Below are positions 18,065-27,659 of a stretch of DNA of 64,000 bases, piece by piece. Numbering within the stretch: the first letter of the stretch is position 1; every line of letters begins with the position of its first letter. The DNA is from JANXQG01 sp963719885 (GTDB lineage Bacteria; Planctomycetota; Planctomycetia; Pirellulales; Thermoguttaceae): assembly GCA_963719885.1 (NCBI GenBank), contig CAVRDP010000009.1:186001-250000 (forward strand), given 5' to 3'. The position numbers and the translations under genes were made by a program. The notes beneath the pieces were generated by a model, which was not told the DNA's origin, made no database searches, and saw only the letters and a program-made list of their open reading frames with translations.

Positions 18065-19405
18065 TTCTCTTCGACCGCCACGGCAATCAAATCATACCCC
18101 CGTGCCGCCACGATCTCGCAGGGCACGATCTGGCCGGCGGCGAGGTTTTCGCCGCTGACATAGGCCGCGCCGTCGACCTCGGGGGCGTCGGCATACGTGC
18201 GGCCGACAAAGGCCTCTTCGCCGGGCACCTGGCTGTCGAGAATCACGTCCATCCGCCGGCCGACCTGGGCCTGGCTCCAGGCAAAGGCCACGTTCTGCTG
18301 TGCGGCCAAGAGCTGGTCCCGGCGGGCCTGCTTGACCTCGTCGGGCAATTGGGTTTCCATCGTTCCGGCCGGGGTCGTCGGCTCCTGGCTATAGGCAAAC
18401 GCCCCCAGCCGTTCGAACTTCCGCCGTTGCGACAAATTCCAGCAGCCGCCCGAACTGCTCTTCGGTCTCGCCGGGGAAGCCCGCGATGAGCGTGGTCCGC
18501 AGCACGAGTTGGGGAATCCGTTGGCGAAGCCGATCCAAGAGCGACTCGGTCTTTTCCCGCGTCGTCGCTCGGCGCATGCGGCGGAGCATATCGTCGTCGA
18601 TATGCTGCAAGGGGATGTCGATGTACGGCAGGATTTTGCGGCTGCCGGCGATCACGTCCAGCAATTCGTCGGTGATGTACATCGGGTAGAAGTACATCAG
18701 GCGGATCCACTCCAACCCTTCGATGGGTTCGAGCCTTTGCAGCAGATCGTCTAACCGCGGCTTGCCGTAGATGTCCATGCCGTAGAAGGTCGTGTCCTGG
18801 GCCACGACGACCAGTTCCTTGGCGCCGTCGGCCACAAGTTCCTCGGCCTCGGCCACGACTTCTTCGATGGGCTTGCTGGCATGTTTGCCGCGCATCTGCG
18901 GAATCGAACAGAAGCTGCACGCCCGATTACAGCCTTCGGAAATCTTCAGGAACGCCAAGTGCCGCGGCGTGATCCGCAGGCGGTGCGTGTCGGGCAGCGC
19001 CCGCGTAGGCGCCGGCCGGAACACGGTCCGCTGTTCGTGCAGCCCGGTGACCAGCCGTTGGGCGGCGGCGGCGATATCTTCCCGGCCGAAAACGCCCACG
19101 AGCTGATCGACGCCCGGATACATTTCCAGCAGCTTTTCTTTCTCGCGCTGCGCCAGGCAACCGGTGACGATCACGCCGCGGGTACGGCCGTCTTTCTTGA
19201 GATCGAGCATCTCGCGGATCACAGCGTGCGATTCGCTGCGGGAATCCCCGATGAACGCGCAGGTATTGACGACGACGAAATCGCTGCCTTCCGGCTCGCG
19301 AACCATTTCATAGCCGTCCAGGCCCAGCAGGCCGGCCATGCGTTCGCTGTCGACCAGGTTTTTGGGACAGCCGAGTGTCACGAGGGCGTAGGTAGGTTTG
19401 GTCAT
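18061..19405 (-). CDS. rimO: Ribosomal protein S12 methylthiotransferase RimO, one frameshift
   Basis: Radical SAM enzyme that methylthiolates an aspartate of ribosomal protein S12. About 447 residues. N-terminal MTTase domain TLGCPKNLVDSERM and VNTCAFI, third cysteine in VTGCLAQR; radical SAM CNRACSFCSIP; MYFYPMYITDELL; TLIAGFPGETEEQF; C-terminal TRAM-like domain (AYVSGENLAAGQIVPCEIVAARGYDLIAV). An extra A near 18432 splits the gene; without it the text reads LLEFVARRKFERLGAFAYSQE. First gene of the rimO/HicB-like/pgsA/CPBP operon. Confidence 0.93.
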
Positions 19406-19489
19406 GCGTCAGGGGGGAGAGGGGATGGCGCCAATCAAGAAATCCTACCAGATTTACCCGTTTCCGGTAAGAGGCGGCGAGAAAATACC

Positions 19490-20491
19490 TTATCCGCGTT
19501 TGCCCTCCACCACGGAATTCATCCATTTATCCTTGACGAGCAGTTTCACGTCGCGGAAGCCGCTGGCTTGCAGGTCTTCGCTGTATTCGTCCATCGTGAA
19601 CGTGCCGCCGCTGGCCGTGCCCACGAGCATGTTGACGGCAAACAGGGCCCCATCCGGCGGCTCGATGCGGTTGGGCTCCATCACGATGTCGCGAATCATG
19701 ATCCGCCCGCCGGGCGCCAACGCCGCGCGGACTTTGGCGAACAACTCGCGGCTGTCCTCGCGGGCATGCTGATGCACGATGGCACTGACCCAGGCGAGAT
19801 CGGCCCCGGAGGGCAGCGGATCGTCGTAGAAATCGCCCGCCACGAGATCCACACGCTCAGAAAAGCCGCTGGCGGCGATCCGCTCACGGGCCTGCTCGAT
19901 GGCGTCGGGCAGATCGAAGATCGTCGCCCGCGAGCCAGGCACGGCGCGGAGAAAGGCCAGCGTCCACGTGCCGGAAGCCCCGCCAACATCGAGCAGATGA
20001 TCGAACTTCGGCGGGCCGAGCCGAGCCACGAGATCGTCGGCAATCGGACCGGAGATGCTGTGCATGGCGGCGATAAACGCGGCGCGATCGGCCTCGGCCC
20101 CGCGGATGCTGGCCTGCCGTACGGCCGGCTCGCCGCTGCGGACAATCCACGCCAACTGCGACCACATGCGAATCAGGCTCATCTGGTGCAGCACCATCGG
20201 CAGCGCGGTGCCGGGGGCATTTTCGGTCAGCCACGGCCGCAGGTCGGCCGGCACGGAATAGCTCTCGCCCTGCTTGTCCATAAGGCCCAAGGCGGCCAGG
20301 GCGTCCAGCAGAACAGTCGTCGCCCGCAGATTCGAGCGGAGCCGGATGGCGATCGGCTCGGCGGGCAGGGAGTCGTCGCCCAGGAGCGTGAAGAGGTTCA
20401 GTTCGGCGGCCGCCCCGAGCACGGCCAGAAAGCGGTAACCGCCGGCTAATTGCAGGATTTGTTCGCGATCAAGCTTATTGGTGGTTATCAT
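19490..20491 (-). CDS. SAM-dependent O-methyltransferase (acetylserotonin O-methyltransferase-like)
   Basis: 333 residues. N-terminal winged-helix dimerisation domain (ATVLLDALAALGLMDKQGESYSV), SAM motif DVGGASGTWTLAFLRAVPG, FDLPDAIEQAR, GDFYDDPLPSGADLAWVSAIVHQHARED with the usual catalytic histidine region, and GGRIMIRDIVMEPNR. The family methylates small aromatic hydroxyls, such as polyketides and plant-like phenolics; the substrate is unknown here. It is transcribed away from the transglutaminase pair. The 84 bp before rimO hold nothing recognisable. Confidence 0.85.
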   Translation of the reverse strand: MITTNKLDREQILQLAGGYRFLAVLGAAAELNLFTLLGDDSLPAEPIAIRLRSNLRATTVLLDALAALGLMDKQGESYSVPADLRPWLTENAPGTALPMVLHQMSLIRMWSQLAWIVRSGEPAVRQASIRGAEADRAAFIAAMHSISGPIADDLVARLGPPKFDHLLDVGGASGTWTLAFLRAVPGSRATIFDLPDAIEQARERIAASGFSERVDLVAGDFYDDPLPSGADLAWVSAIVHQHAREDSRELFAKVRAALAPGGRIMIRDIVMEPNRIEPPDGALFAVNMLVGTASGGTFTMDEYSEDLQASGFRDVKLLVKDKWMNSVVEGKRG

Positions 20492-20630
20492 GGAATTAAC
20501 TCGGAAGAGGGGAGTGTGAGTAGAGTGGAATCAGCAGGAGATTCCCACCTTACTCATCGTACAAAATCCATAAAGTACAATATAGGGAGGCATTTTCGTT
20601 TTCAAGGACGTATCATGCGCAGTCGGACCG

Positions 20631-21606
20631 ATGATTGCTGCTTTCATTCTGTTGCTGGGACCTACGTTCGCCGTATGGGCTGACGAGGATGGCAAGGCCG
20701 AGAAACCGGCTTCCCGGCGCGGGCCCAAACTGGGCGAGCCCGACGTGCAGAAATGGAAGATCGGAATGATCGTGTCGGCCGCCGACGGACCCGTAGGCCG
20801 ATTGACCGGCACGACCACCGTACCCATGGAGTGGCCGGAGCAGAGCGTCACGCTCGTCAGCAAGGATCTCTCGCCCGGCGTGACCACGAGCTTCAAGTCG
20901 TTCGGCACGGCGACGACAGATGATCGTCAACATTCCGCGCGTGGCCGACGGCAAAGAGGTCCACGCGATTTTCACTTTGGAGATCATGCGGCGGACGTTG
21001 TTGCCGCCGGACGAGACCGATCTGTATGTCGTGCCCGACGCCAAAGCGCTGCCGCCCGACTTCAAGCAATATCTGGGCCCCAGCCCGCTGATCGAAAGCA
21101 ACCACTCGCGGATCAAGGCGATCGCCAAGCAACTCGGCGTGGGCCAAACCAAGGCCTGGCCCCACGTCCGCGCGATCTACGATTGGGTCCGCAAGACGAT
21201 CCATTACGAGAAGGACGCCCCGCTGACCGGTTGCCTGGAAGCCATCGACAAGCAGAGCGGCGATTGCAACGAGCTGACTTCGACCTTCATCGCCATCTGC
21301 CGGGCCAGCGGCATTCCGGCCCGCACGGTGCAGATCCCCAGGCACTGCTATCCGGAATTCTATCTTCAGGACGAAATGGAGCAGGGGCATTGGTTCCCGG
21401 CTGAGGTCTCTGGAACGGAGGATTTCGGCGGCATTTTCACGCATACGCCGATCTTGCAGAAGGGCGACGCCTTCAAGATTTCCGTGCCGGGAAAGAGCGT
21501 CGAAGTCTTCCGCCTGCTGCCCAGCAATCTCACCAGCCCTAACTTGAGGTCCGCGGGACGACCCGAGATGAAATTGGTTTGCAAACCGGTGGCAAATGAC
21601 AGATAA
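20631..21606 (+). CDS. Transglutaminase-like secreted protein, active-site version, one frameshift
   Basis: About 324 residues after removing one extra base near 20916 (reads FGTA then QMIVNIPRVADG). The N-terminus is a signal peptide (IAAFILLLGPTFAVWADE); the true start may be the ATG at 20614 with another +1 change. A beta-rich domain comes first, then the transglutaminase core: VRAIYDWVRKTIHY, catalytic cysteine in SGDCNELTSTFIAICRASGIPART, catalytic histidine in PRHCYPEFYL and GHWFP. The family hydrolyses or cross-links peptides; the substrate is not known. A paralogue follows directly. Confidence 0.82.
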
Positions 21607-21778
21607 GAGATGAGAGATAAGGGATGAGGGGTAAGAGATGAAAGATCAAAAGCTTCAAATCACTCACAGTTGTTGCATTGTGCGAGGGGATCGCTTGGCT
21701 GATTTCCGCGCGGTTGGGCCGTGCCATTCGCGTATTCTTGCCTTCATCCCTCATCCCTCATCCCTCATCTGTATCCTT
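21600..21778. repeat. Inverted pair of GGGATGAG/CTCATCCC simple repeats
   Basis: gagataagggatgagggg at about 21613 is mirrored by catccctcatccctcatc near 21750. The pair spans the gap between the two transglutaminase genes and the signal region of the second, where it is translated (FIPHPSSLI). Confidence 0.7.
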
Positions 21779-22708
21779 ACGTTCCTCTCCTGCGTCTCGC
21801 CGGTTCTGGCCCAGTTCAAGGAGGACGCCGCCGGGGGCACGAAGCAGGGCGTCGCCCAAATGCATAAGTGGAAAGCCGGCGTCGTGGTCACCGCGACGGG
21901 CGGCCCGTGCAGGGGGATCGTCGGCTACGTGCCGGTGCCGATCGAGTGGCCGGAGCAGACGGTCAAGGTCGGCCAACAGGACATTTCACCGGGCGTCAAG
22001 GTAAGCTACCAAACGCTGGACGAAACGGCCAAGCTGATGATCGTACACATGCAGTGGATTGCCGCGGGCGAACAGGCCAAGGCAGTGATGACCTTCGAAG
22101 TCAATCGCAGCATGCAGTTGCCGCCGGACGACAAGACAGCTTTCGTGCTGCCGGTGGTCAAGGACCTCAGCCCTGCGCTGCGGCGCTACCTGGGGGCCAG
22201 TCCCAAGATCGAGGTCCAGAACGCCAAGATCCGTAAAGCCGCGAAAGAGACGGGGGCCAACGCCAAGCTGGCATGGAACCGCGTGGAAGCCCTTTATGAT
22301 TGGATGCGGACGCAGGTGAAATACAAGACCGGCGACCCGGTGAAGGGCGCAGCGGCGGCACTGAAGGACGGTTTTGGCGGGCACGACGACATGTCCTCGC
22401 TGTTCGTGGCCCTCTGCCGCGCGGCCGATATACCCGCCCGCACCGTCTGGGTGCCGGAGTTCTCCTATGCCGAATTCTATCTATTGGACAAGAAGGGCGA
22501 AGGCCATTGGTTTCCTTGTTCGCCGGCGGGAACCAAGGCCTTTGGCGAGATGCTCGACACCAAGCCCGTGCTGGCCAAGGGCGACAACTTCCACCCGCCC
22601 TGGGGTGGCGGGCCGCAGCGGTATATCCGGGAGTATCTCACCGGCGCGGCGACGCCGCGCGGCGGCGGCCGGCCCAGCGTGCAGTTCATCCACCAGATCA
22701 CGAATTAG
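21638..22708 (+). CDS. Transglutaminase-like paralogue lacking catalytic Cys and His
   Basis: 356 residues, clearly homologous to the preceding protein through its whole length (KWKAGVVVTATGGPCRGIVGYVPVPIEWPEQTVKV; VEALYDWMRTQVKYKTGDP; LFVALCRAADIPARTVWVPEFSYAEFYLLD; EGHWFP). The segment aligned to SGDCNEL is FGGHDDM, and PRHCYPEFY is PEFSYAEFY, so both catalytic Cys and His are gone: probably a non-enzymatic partner or binding protein. The secretion signal (LICILTFLSCVSPVLAQ) is preceded by residues encoded by a CTCATCCC simple repeat, so the annotated start is uncertain. Convergent with the MMPL gene. Confidence 0.8.
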   Translation: MKDQKLQITHSCCIVRGDRLADFRAVGPCHSRILAFIPHPSSLICILTFLSCVSPVLAQFKEDAAGGTKQGVAQMHKWKAGVVVTATGGPCRGIVGYVPVPIEWPEQTVKVGQQDISPGVKVSYQTLDETAKLMIVHMQWIAAGEQAKAVMTFEVNRSMQLPPDDKTAFVLPVVKDLSPALRRYLGASPKIEVQNAKIRKAAKETGANAKLAWNRVEALYDWMRTQVKYKTGDPVKGAAAALKDGFGGHDDMSSLFVALCRAADIPARTVWVPEFSYAEFYLLDKKGEGHWFPCSPAGTKAFGEMLDTKPVLAKGDNFHPPWGGGPQRYIREYLTGAATPRGGGRPSVQFIHQITN

Positions 22709-22715
22709 GGCGAGC

Positions 22716-25286
22716 CTACTTGCTCGCATGCGCCAAGTCTGCGTCCGCCGCCTCGAAATGCGGCGAGGCCACGTCCCCACGAGCCTCCACGACCGAGCGG
22801 ACTCCCCAACGGGCCATCAATGCCAGGAAGGCGGGCACGATCACCGTGCGGATGATGAAAGTGTCCAAGAGCACGCCCAGCGACATGGCAAAGCCCAACT
22901 CGATCATGCTGCGGAGCGTGCCCGTGGCCATCGAGCCGAAGGTGCCGGCCATGATCACGCCGCAACTGGTGATGATGCCGCCAGTGCGGACGACGGCCTC
23001 ACGAAGCCCCGGCAGCAGGCCGCGGCGGCGCTGCTCCTCCATGACCCGCGTGACGAGGTAGATGTTGTAGTCCTCGCCCACCGCCACCAGGATCACGAAG
23101 AGGAAGATCTTCAGCTTCCAGTCCAATCCCTGGTACGTGCTGCCGTACAGCCAGGAAAAGAAGAGATGAGTCAGGCCCAGGCTCACCAGGTAGCCGAAGA
23201 CGACCGTGAAGATCAGATACAGCGAAACCAACGGACGGCGGAGGAGGAAGATCAAGACGATCAGCACGGCTATGGCCACATAGACGCCGACCCAAAAGGT
23301 ATCGCTCTGGTTGACGGCATCCAAGTCGCGGATCCCGGCGGTGACGCCGATGAAGTCGAACTCCACGTCGTGCCAAGCCGAATTCGGCTGGCGCTTCTTC
23401 TCCTTCAACCAGTCGTCGACGGCCCTCAGCAGGCGCATGCTCTCCTGCGAAAAGGGATCGTAATCGCATACCAGATCGAAGCGCGTGACCTCGCCCGCGT
23501 ACTCGCCGGCGGACATAAAAAACTTGCGGCTCTTCTTGAGGAGTCCTTCGCGCTCGAACATCTGCCGCGCGCTCAGTTTCTGCTTGTGCCAAACGTCGAT
23601 TTTTTTCTTGCTCAAGGGCTCGCCCAGAGGATTGGTCAGGCTGCTGACTTCGCGGATGGGCATGACCTCCTTGCCCTCGCTATCGACGTATTGAAAGTTG
23701 GTCAACTCGGCGGTCAGGACGCAGATCTTGGCCCACTGTTCTCGGGTGTCGAAATTGCCGCCGTCTCGCTTGGCAAGGATCGTGATGGGGCCCGTCTTGC
23801 CGATCAGGAAGTTCTTGTCCAGGAGCCGCATGCCCTGCACGCTTTCGCGATTGGGGTTGAGTTCCGCGAGCATATCGTAGGTGATCGGCACGTTGAATCC
23901 GTGGCAGGCCGGGACCGCCAGCACGAGAAAACTTCCCACCAGGATCAGCCCCGGATGGGAAACGATCACGTTGGCCACCCGGTCCCAAAAACGTCCCATC
24001 AGGCGCCGCGGGGCCGCCGCCGCGGGGCTGGGACCCTGATCGGTCTTGTCCGCAGCCTTGTCACCGACGTTGAAACACCACACGACCGCGCCGAGAAAGG
24101 CCCGCAGCAAGGCGAGACCAAGGATATTGCGTTCGGGCGGAATCTTCCGCAGGACCGCGCGGCAAGAGGCCGCCAGCAGAGCAAAGGCCCGCAGCAGAGC
24201 CGGGGCCACGGTCATGCAGGCCAGCAGGGCCACGACTAGCGAGATGGCAATCGTGGGACCGCCGGACCGGTATTTGCCGAAGTCCGCAAAGATCATCGCT
24301 CCCAGCCCCAGGATCGTCGTCATGGCGCTGGCGGTCAAGGCATGCCCCGTTTGCCCGAGGGCTTCTTCCAGCGCGGCCCGCGGTTCCAGGCCGCGTTCGA
24401 GTTCCTCGCGGTAACGGGCGATGAGAAACAAGCAATAGTCGGTCGCGGCCCCGAAAAGAACGACGATGATGAAGATATGGGTCGTCGTGAAAACCTGGAA
24501 GTCGAATTGCTGCCGGCCGATCCAGCGGCCGATCCAGCCCAGAAGTTCCTGGTGCCCATTGGCCCAAAAGGCCACCAAGGCAATCAGGTTGAGCGACGCG
24601 AAAAAGGAAACGCCGATCGACACCAGCGGCACCAGCACCAGTCCCGGAATGCGATAGACGATCAGCAAAATTGCCGTCACCAGCAGGATCGTCGTCAGCT
24701 CGGTATTGTCGATGCTTTCCTTCTGCGACCAGAGCATGTCGGAACCGACGGGCGCCGAACCGGTCACCCCCAATTGCAGGCCGGCGGGAAAGCCCGGCTC
24801 CTGCTGGATCTCCCGCACCTTGCGGTAGACCTCGTTGATGAAATGCATGTTCTCGACGGCCATGAACTCGGTGTTCAACTCCAAGAGAACGAGCACCGAT
24901 CGGCCGTTAGGGCTGCTGAGCTTGCTGCCCACGAATTTATCGTCGTGAGTCATTACCGACGAGACCGGCGTTTTCCCGTCGGGCTTAGGCGTGAACGTGT
25001 CCGCCAGGCGGAGGGCGACGGCCTTGTCTTCGTCGGTAAGTTCGGCATCGGGCCGGGCGACCACCAGCACGACGTTGCTCTTGGAGGCCAAGTCCGGAAA
25101 GACCTTTTCCAGGAGTTCCGCGCCCCGCTGGCTGGTCATCGTCGGAGGCAAGTAGGCGAAATCGCCGTCGTGCGTGATCTTGTCCCACTTGGGCGCAACG
25201 CGATACAGCGCGGCAGGGATTACGACCCAGGCGACGAGCACCACAATCCAGTATCGTGAGATGAAGCGTGCGAACTTTGCAAACAT
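22716..25286 (-). CDS. MMPL/RND family transporter
   Basis: 856 residues. Two repeats of one helix, a large external domain and five helices: N-terminal helix YWIVVLVAWVVIPAAL, a block around 200-400 (TTILLVTAILLIVYR, IFIIVVLFGAATDYCLFLIARYREEL), a second N-helix near 455 and a final block (FWVGVYVAIAVLIVLIFLL, ILVAVGEDYNIYLVTRVMEEQRRRG). ATDYCLFL and GEDYNIYL contain the conserved membrane acidic residues used for proton coupling. MMPL proteins export lipids, hydrophobic metabolites or drugs. Cargo unknown; the methyltransferase 2 kb away and the metabolite-like cluster 5 kb downstream are possible but unproven partners. Confidence 0.88.
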   Translation of the reverse strand: MFAKFARFISRYWIVVLVAWVVIPAALYRVAPKWDKITHDGDFAYLPPTMTSQRGAELLEKVFPDLASKSNVVLVVARPDAELTDEDKAVALRLADTFTPKPDGKTPVSSVMTHDDKFVGSKLSSPNGRSVLVLLELNTEFMAVENMHFINEVYRKVREIQQEPGFPAGLQLGVTGSAPVGSDMLWSQKESIDNTELTTILLVTAILLIVYRIPGLVLVPLVSIGVSFFASLNLIALVAFWANGHQELLGWIGRWIGRQQFDFQVFTTTHIFIIVVLFGAATDYCLFLIARYREELERGLEPRAALEEALGQTGHALTASAMTTILGLGAMIFADFGKYRSGGPTIAISLVVALLACMTVAPALLRAFALLAASCRAVLRKIPPERNILGLALLRAFLGAVVWCFNVGDKAADKTDQGPSPAAAAPRRLMGRFWDRVANVIVSHPGLILVGSFLVLAVPACHGFNVPITYDMLAELNPNRESVQGMRLLDKNFLIGKTGPITILAKRDGGNFDTREQWAKICVLTAELTNFQYVDSEGKEVMPIREVSSLTNPLGEPLSKKKIDVWHKQKLSARQMFEREGLLKKSRKFFMSAGEYAGEVTRFDLVCDYDPFSQESMRLLRAVDDWLKEKKRQPNSAWHDVEFDFIGVTAGIRDLDAVNQSDTFWVGVYVAIAVLIVLIFLLRRPLVSLYLIFTVVFGYLVSLGLTHLFFSWLYGSTYQGLDWKLKIFLFVILVAVGEDYNIYLVTRVMEEQRRRGLLPGLREAVVRTGGIITSCGVIMAGTFGSMATGTLRSMIELGFAMSLGVLLDTFIIRTVIVPAFLALMARWGVRSVVEARGDVASPHFEAADADLAHASK

Positions 25287-25696
25287 GCCGCAAGACGGTC
25301 CTCAGCGTTTTTTTGACGCAACGACCTCCCCTTACCCCAGGCGGGGAGCGAAACGCGTAGCGTCTAGGACGAAACCATATCGTCATTTAGTCCTACCAGA
25401 TTTGTTCTTCTCATGCAATGCTACTCCTTGCAAGTAGACTGCATAGTCTGCGCAAACGCGCCAGATTGACTGAGCTTTGGGAAAATTTCAGGAGATAAGG
25501 TTAATCTTGGCAAAAGAGAACTACATTGTCGTGTCTATGAGAAAATATTGCCAACGCGGTAGAGGGAGATAAGCGGGCAATGTCCAATCTAAAGTATTCG
25601 GCTTTTCCAGGCTGCGGACAATTACCACTTGTTGGCTATCCAAAGTGGCAGTCCGCCCAGCCGGTCCGCGTAAGGGCCATTGCCGCTCATGGTCTG
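25287..25696. other. Non-coding stretch, no feature recognised
   Basis: About 410 bp between the MMPL start and the end of a small membrane protein gene. It is more AT-rich than its neighbours. I see no reading frame with family features, no clear terminator and no repeat. Confidence 0.5.
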
Positions 25697-26179
25697 TTAG
25701 CGATCCTTATCGCTGCTGTTCAACTGAGCGTTCAGGAATTCGCGGATGCTGCCGGAGAGAAGCAGCGTCAAAGCGATCCCGCCGTCCAGCAGGCCGTATA
25801 ATGTCGCTATTGCCGTCCCAAGTACGTTGCCATCGGCTATCATAGAGATCACAAGTATTACAGCTAAAAGGCACGCAACTATCAGCGACAATAGGAGCCA
25901 GACTCGCGCCCATAGAAGACCTCGGTAAAGGAGGACGCACTGCGCGATCAGGATAGCGAGGGCCACTACCTGCACGAAGATCGACAGCATTCCTGCGGCC
26001 ACGGACAGAAAGATTGTGACGGTACTGACGCCTATCAAGACACAGATAATTGTGATGATCGCCCGTTTTCCGCGACTTGTGGAACGGTAATCCGTGTCGA
26101 CGCGATCATCGATCGCGGTAAAATTCACAACCGCGCGGGGAGATTCGTACAGATTCTCATCGTGCCGGTCGGGGACCAT
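25697..26179 (-). CDS. Small four-helix membrane protein, unknown function
   Basis: 160 residues. A hydrophilic N-terminus of about 40 residues (MVPDRHDENLYESPRAVVNF, then YRSTSRGKRA), then four hydrophobic segments: IITIICVLIGVSTVTIFLSV, MLSIFVQVVALAILIAQCVLLY, VWLLLSLIVACLLAVILVISMI and a weaker last one (IATLYGLLDGGIALTLLL). The N-terminal ENLYESPRA is a motif often seen at the start of small planctomycete membrane proteins. No enzymatic motif. Confidence 0.65.
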   Translation of the reverse strand: MVPDRHDENLYESPRAVVNFTAIDDRVDTDYRSTSRGKRAIITIICVLIGVSTVTIFLSVAAGMLSIFVQVVALAILIAQCVLLYRGLLWARVWLLLSLIVACLLAVILVISMIADGNVLGTAIATLYGLLDGGIALTLLLSGSIREFLNAQLNSSDKDR

Positions 26180-26334
26180 CGTATAAGCACCTCATTTTGG
26201 TTCGTCCAGACGCCCGTTCTTTCGTCTTGTCCACGAGAGAGGCTGGTCTGCGTGCCATGATCTGCTCGGTCATGTCCGCCCATTCTACACCTGCTTACAA
26301 TGATCGTGCAACCCAGCGAGGTGCGGGTTACCGC

Positions 26335-26540
26335 TGTTTTGTCCCGGAGGGACACTTGACAATAGCCCAGCGATTTATCGCTGGGACCGGAAATCGGAAC
26401 ATTCTTGTAGTCCCGGAGGGACGTTTGAAACAACCCCGCGGATTTCAGCCGTCCCTCCAGGACTATCGGTTTCGATCATCTCGCTAACCCAGCGATAAAT
26501 CGCTGGGCTATTCTCAAAGTGCCCCTACGGGGCAAAGGCT
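26335..26540. repeat. Composite palindromic element, CCCGGAGGGAC/CAGCGATTTATCGCTGG family, copy 1
   Basis: Order: GTCCCGGAGGGACA, CCCAGCGATTTATCGCTGGG, GTCCCGGAGGGACG with its complement, CCCAGCGATAAATCGCTGGG, then GTGCCCCTACGGGGC. Every block is itself a palindrome and the whole is roughly mirror-symmetric. The same layout recurs at 36195. Confidence 0.85.
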
Positions 26541-26548
26541 CCTGCTAA

Positions 26549-27419
26549 TCATCCGACCCACCGTGCCACAATGCCGCTGGGCAAACTCTGCCCGGTGGAT
26601 GCAACCAGCACCAGTGGCGCGGAATCGACGTGCATCGAGTGCGCCGATCCGAAACCGCTTGCGAACAACTCGCGCAACCGTGGCGGGCGAAAAGCCGGAT
26701 GTATGGCAAGTCAACAACGCGAATCGCGGCCGGGGTGTCGTCAATTCGGCGCACAAGGCCAGCAATTGCGGCAGGTCCTCCGCCAGTCGCCAGACTTCGC
26801 CGCGCGTACCATGCCCGTAACTGGGCGGATCGAGAATCACCGCATCGTAGCGGTTGCCGCGGCGGATTTCGCGCTTCACGAATCTTGTGGCGTCTTCGGC
26901 GACCCAACGAATTGGCGCGTCGCCCAAAGCGGAGAGTTCCGCGTTGCGTCTCGCCCAGGCAACGATGTTTCGCGCCGCGTCGACGTGCGTCACCCAAGCG
27001 CCGGCCGCCGCGGCAGCGAGCGTGCTGCCGCCGGTGTAGGCGAACAAGTTCAAAATCTTCATCGGGCCCGCGGCAGCGGACGCACCGTGTCGGACTTGTT
27101 CGGCAATCCAATCCCAGTTCTCGGCCTGCTCGGGAAACAGGCCTAGGTGACCGAAGTCGGTCCGCTTCAACTCCAATCTCATACGGCCATGGGCGATGGT
27201 CCAGCGCTGGGGTGAATCGCCGCGCAGGGTCCACCTGCCCTGCTCGCTCTCAAACCGTTCGAATCGGGCGTCGGCCGTAGACCAAAGCTGGGGTACGGCC
27301 GGCCGGATCGGTTCGGCCGCCGGACACGGCCGATCGAGCACCACCGGCCCAAACCGTTCCAGCCGCCGTCCATTACCGAAGTCCAAGAGTTGATACTGAG
27401 TCGCGTCAAACACAAACAT
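26549..27419 (-). CDS. Class I SAM-dependent rRNA methyltransferase, RlmI-like, one frameshift
   Basis: About 289 residues with one extra base near 26615 removed; the corrected end reads LVLVASTGQSLPSGIVARWVG with the stop at 26549. N-terminal beta domain (LLDFGNGRRLERFGPVVLDRP), then the Rossmann fold: LNLFAYTGGSTLAAAAAGAWVTHVDAARN (motif I), WVAEDATRFVKRE and DAVILDPPSYGHGTRGEVW (catalytic DPPSY). This is the domain pattern of 23S rRNA m5C methyltransferases without the PUA domain. Codons upstream of the ATG at 27419 look unconserved. Divergent from the outer-membrane protein gene. Confidence 0.85.
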
Positions 27420-27468
27420 TTGTCCAGAAGGAAAAGGAACGCTAATCGGCACTAATCTACACACAGCC

Positions 27469-27516
27469 GTAGGGTGGGACCAGATCCGGGTACCCCAGAT
27501 CTGGTCCCACCCTGCC
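27469..27516. repeat. GTAGGGTGGG family inverted repeat, copy 3
   Basis: Arms AGGGTGGGACCAGAT and ATCTGGTCCCACCCT around CCGGGTACCCC. It is followed on the plus strand by a run of seven T, so it resembles a terminator, but it lies in a divergent promoter region and shares its ends with the elements at 4541 and 16233. Confidence 0.75.
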
Positions 27517-27659
27517 TTTTTTTGCTGGTTTCTGCATTCTTTTCATCTTTCCCGGCTTTTTATATTCTCCCTTGACCGGCACGTCCAGGTTGATTACGAT
27601 GCCCGACCGCAACCAGCCTCATCGCAATCACGGCGGCAGGTCTCTTCTCTTGGTGCAAG

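Noticed and set aside
18881..20449. A 522-codon plus-strand frame across rimO and the methyltransferase
   Set aside because: It is antisense to two well-recognised genes, has no family motif, and reflects the high-GC codon pattern.
22374..24239. A 621-codon plus-strand frame opposite the MMPL transporter
   Set aside because: Shadow frame rich in His, Gln, Arg and Asp; the minus-strand transporter is clear.
25580..25801. 73-codon plus-strand frame overlapping the small membrane protein gene
   Set aside because: Half lies antisense to a better-supported gene and it has no recognisable feature.
27469..27516. Rho-independent terminator
   Set aside because: A hairpin plus T run is present, but the site lies between divergent gene starts and shares ends with a dispersed repeat family, so I list it as a repeat.
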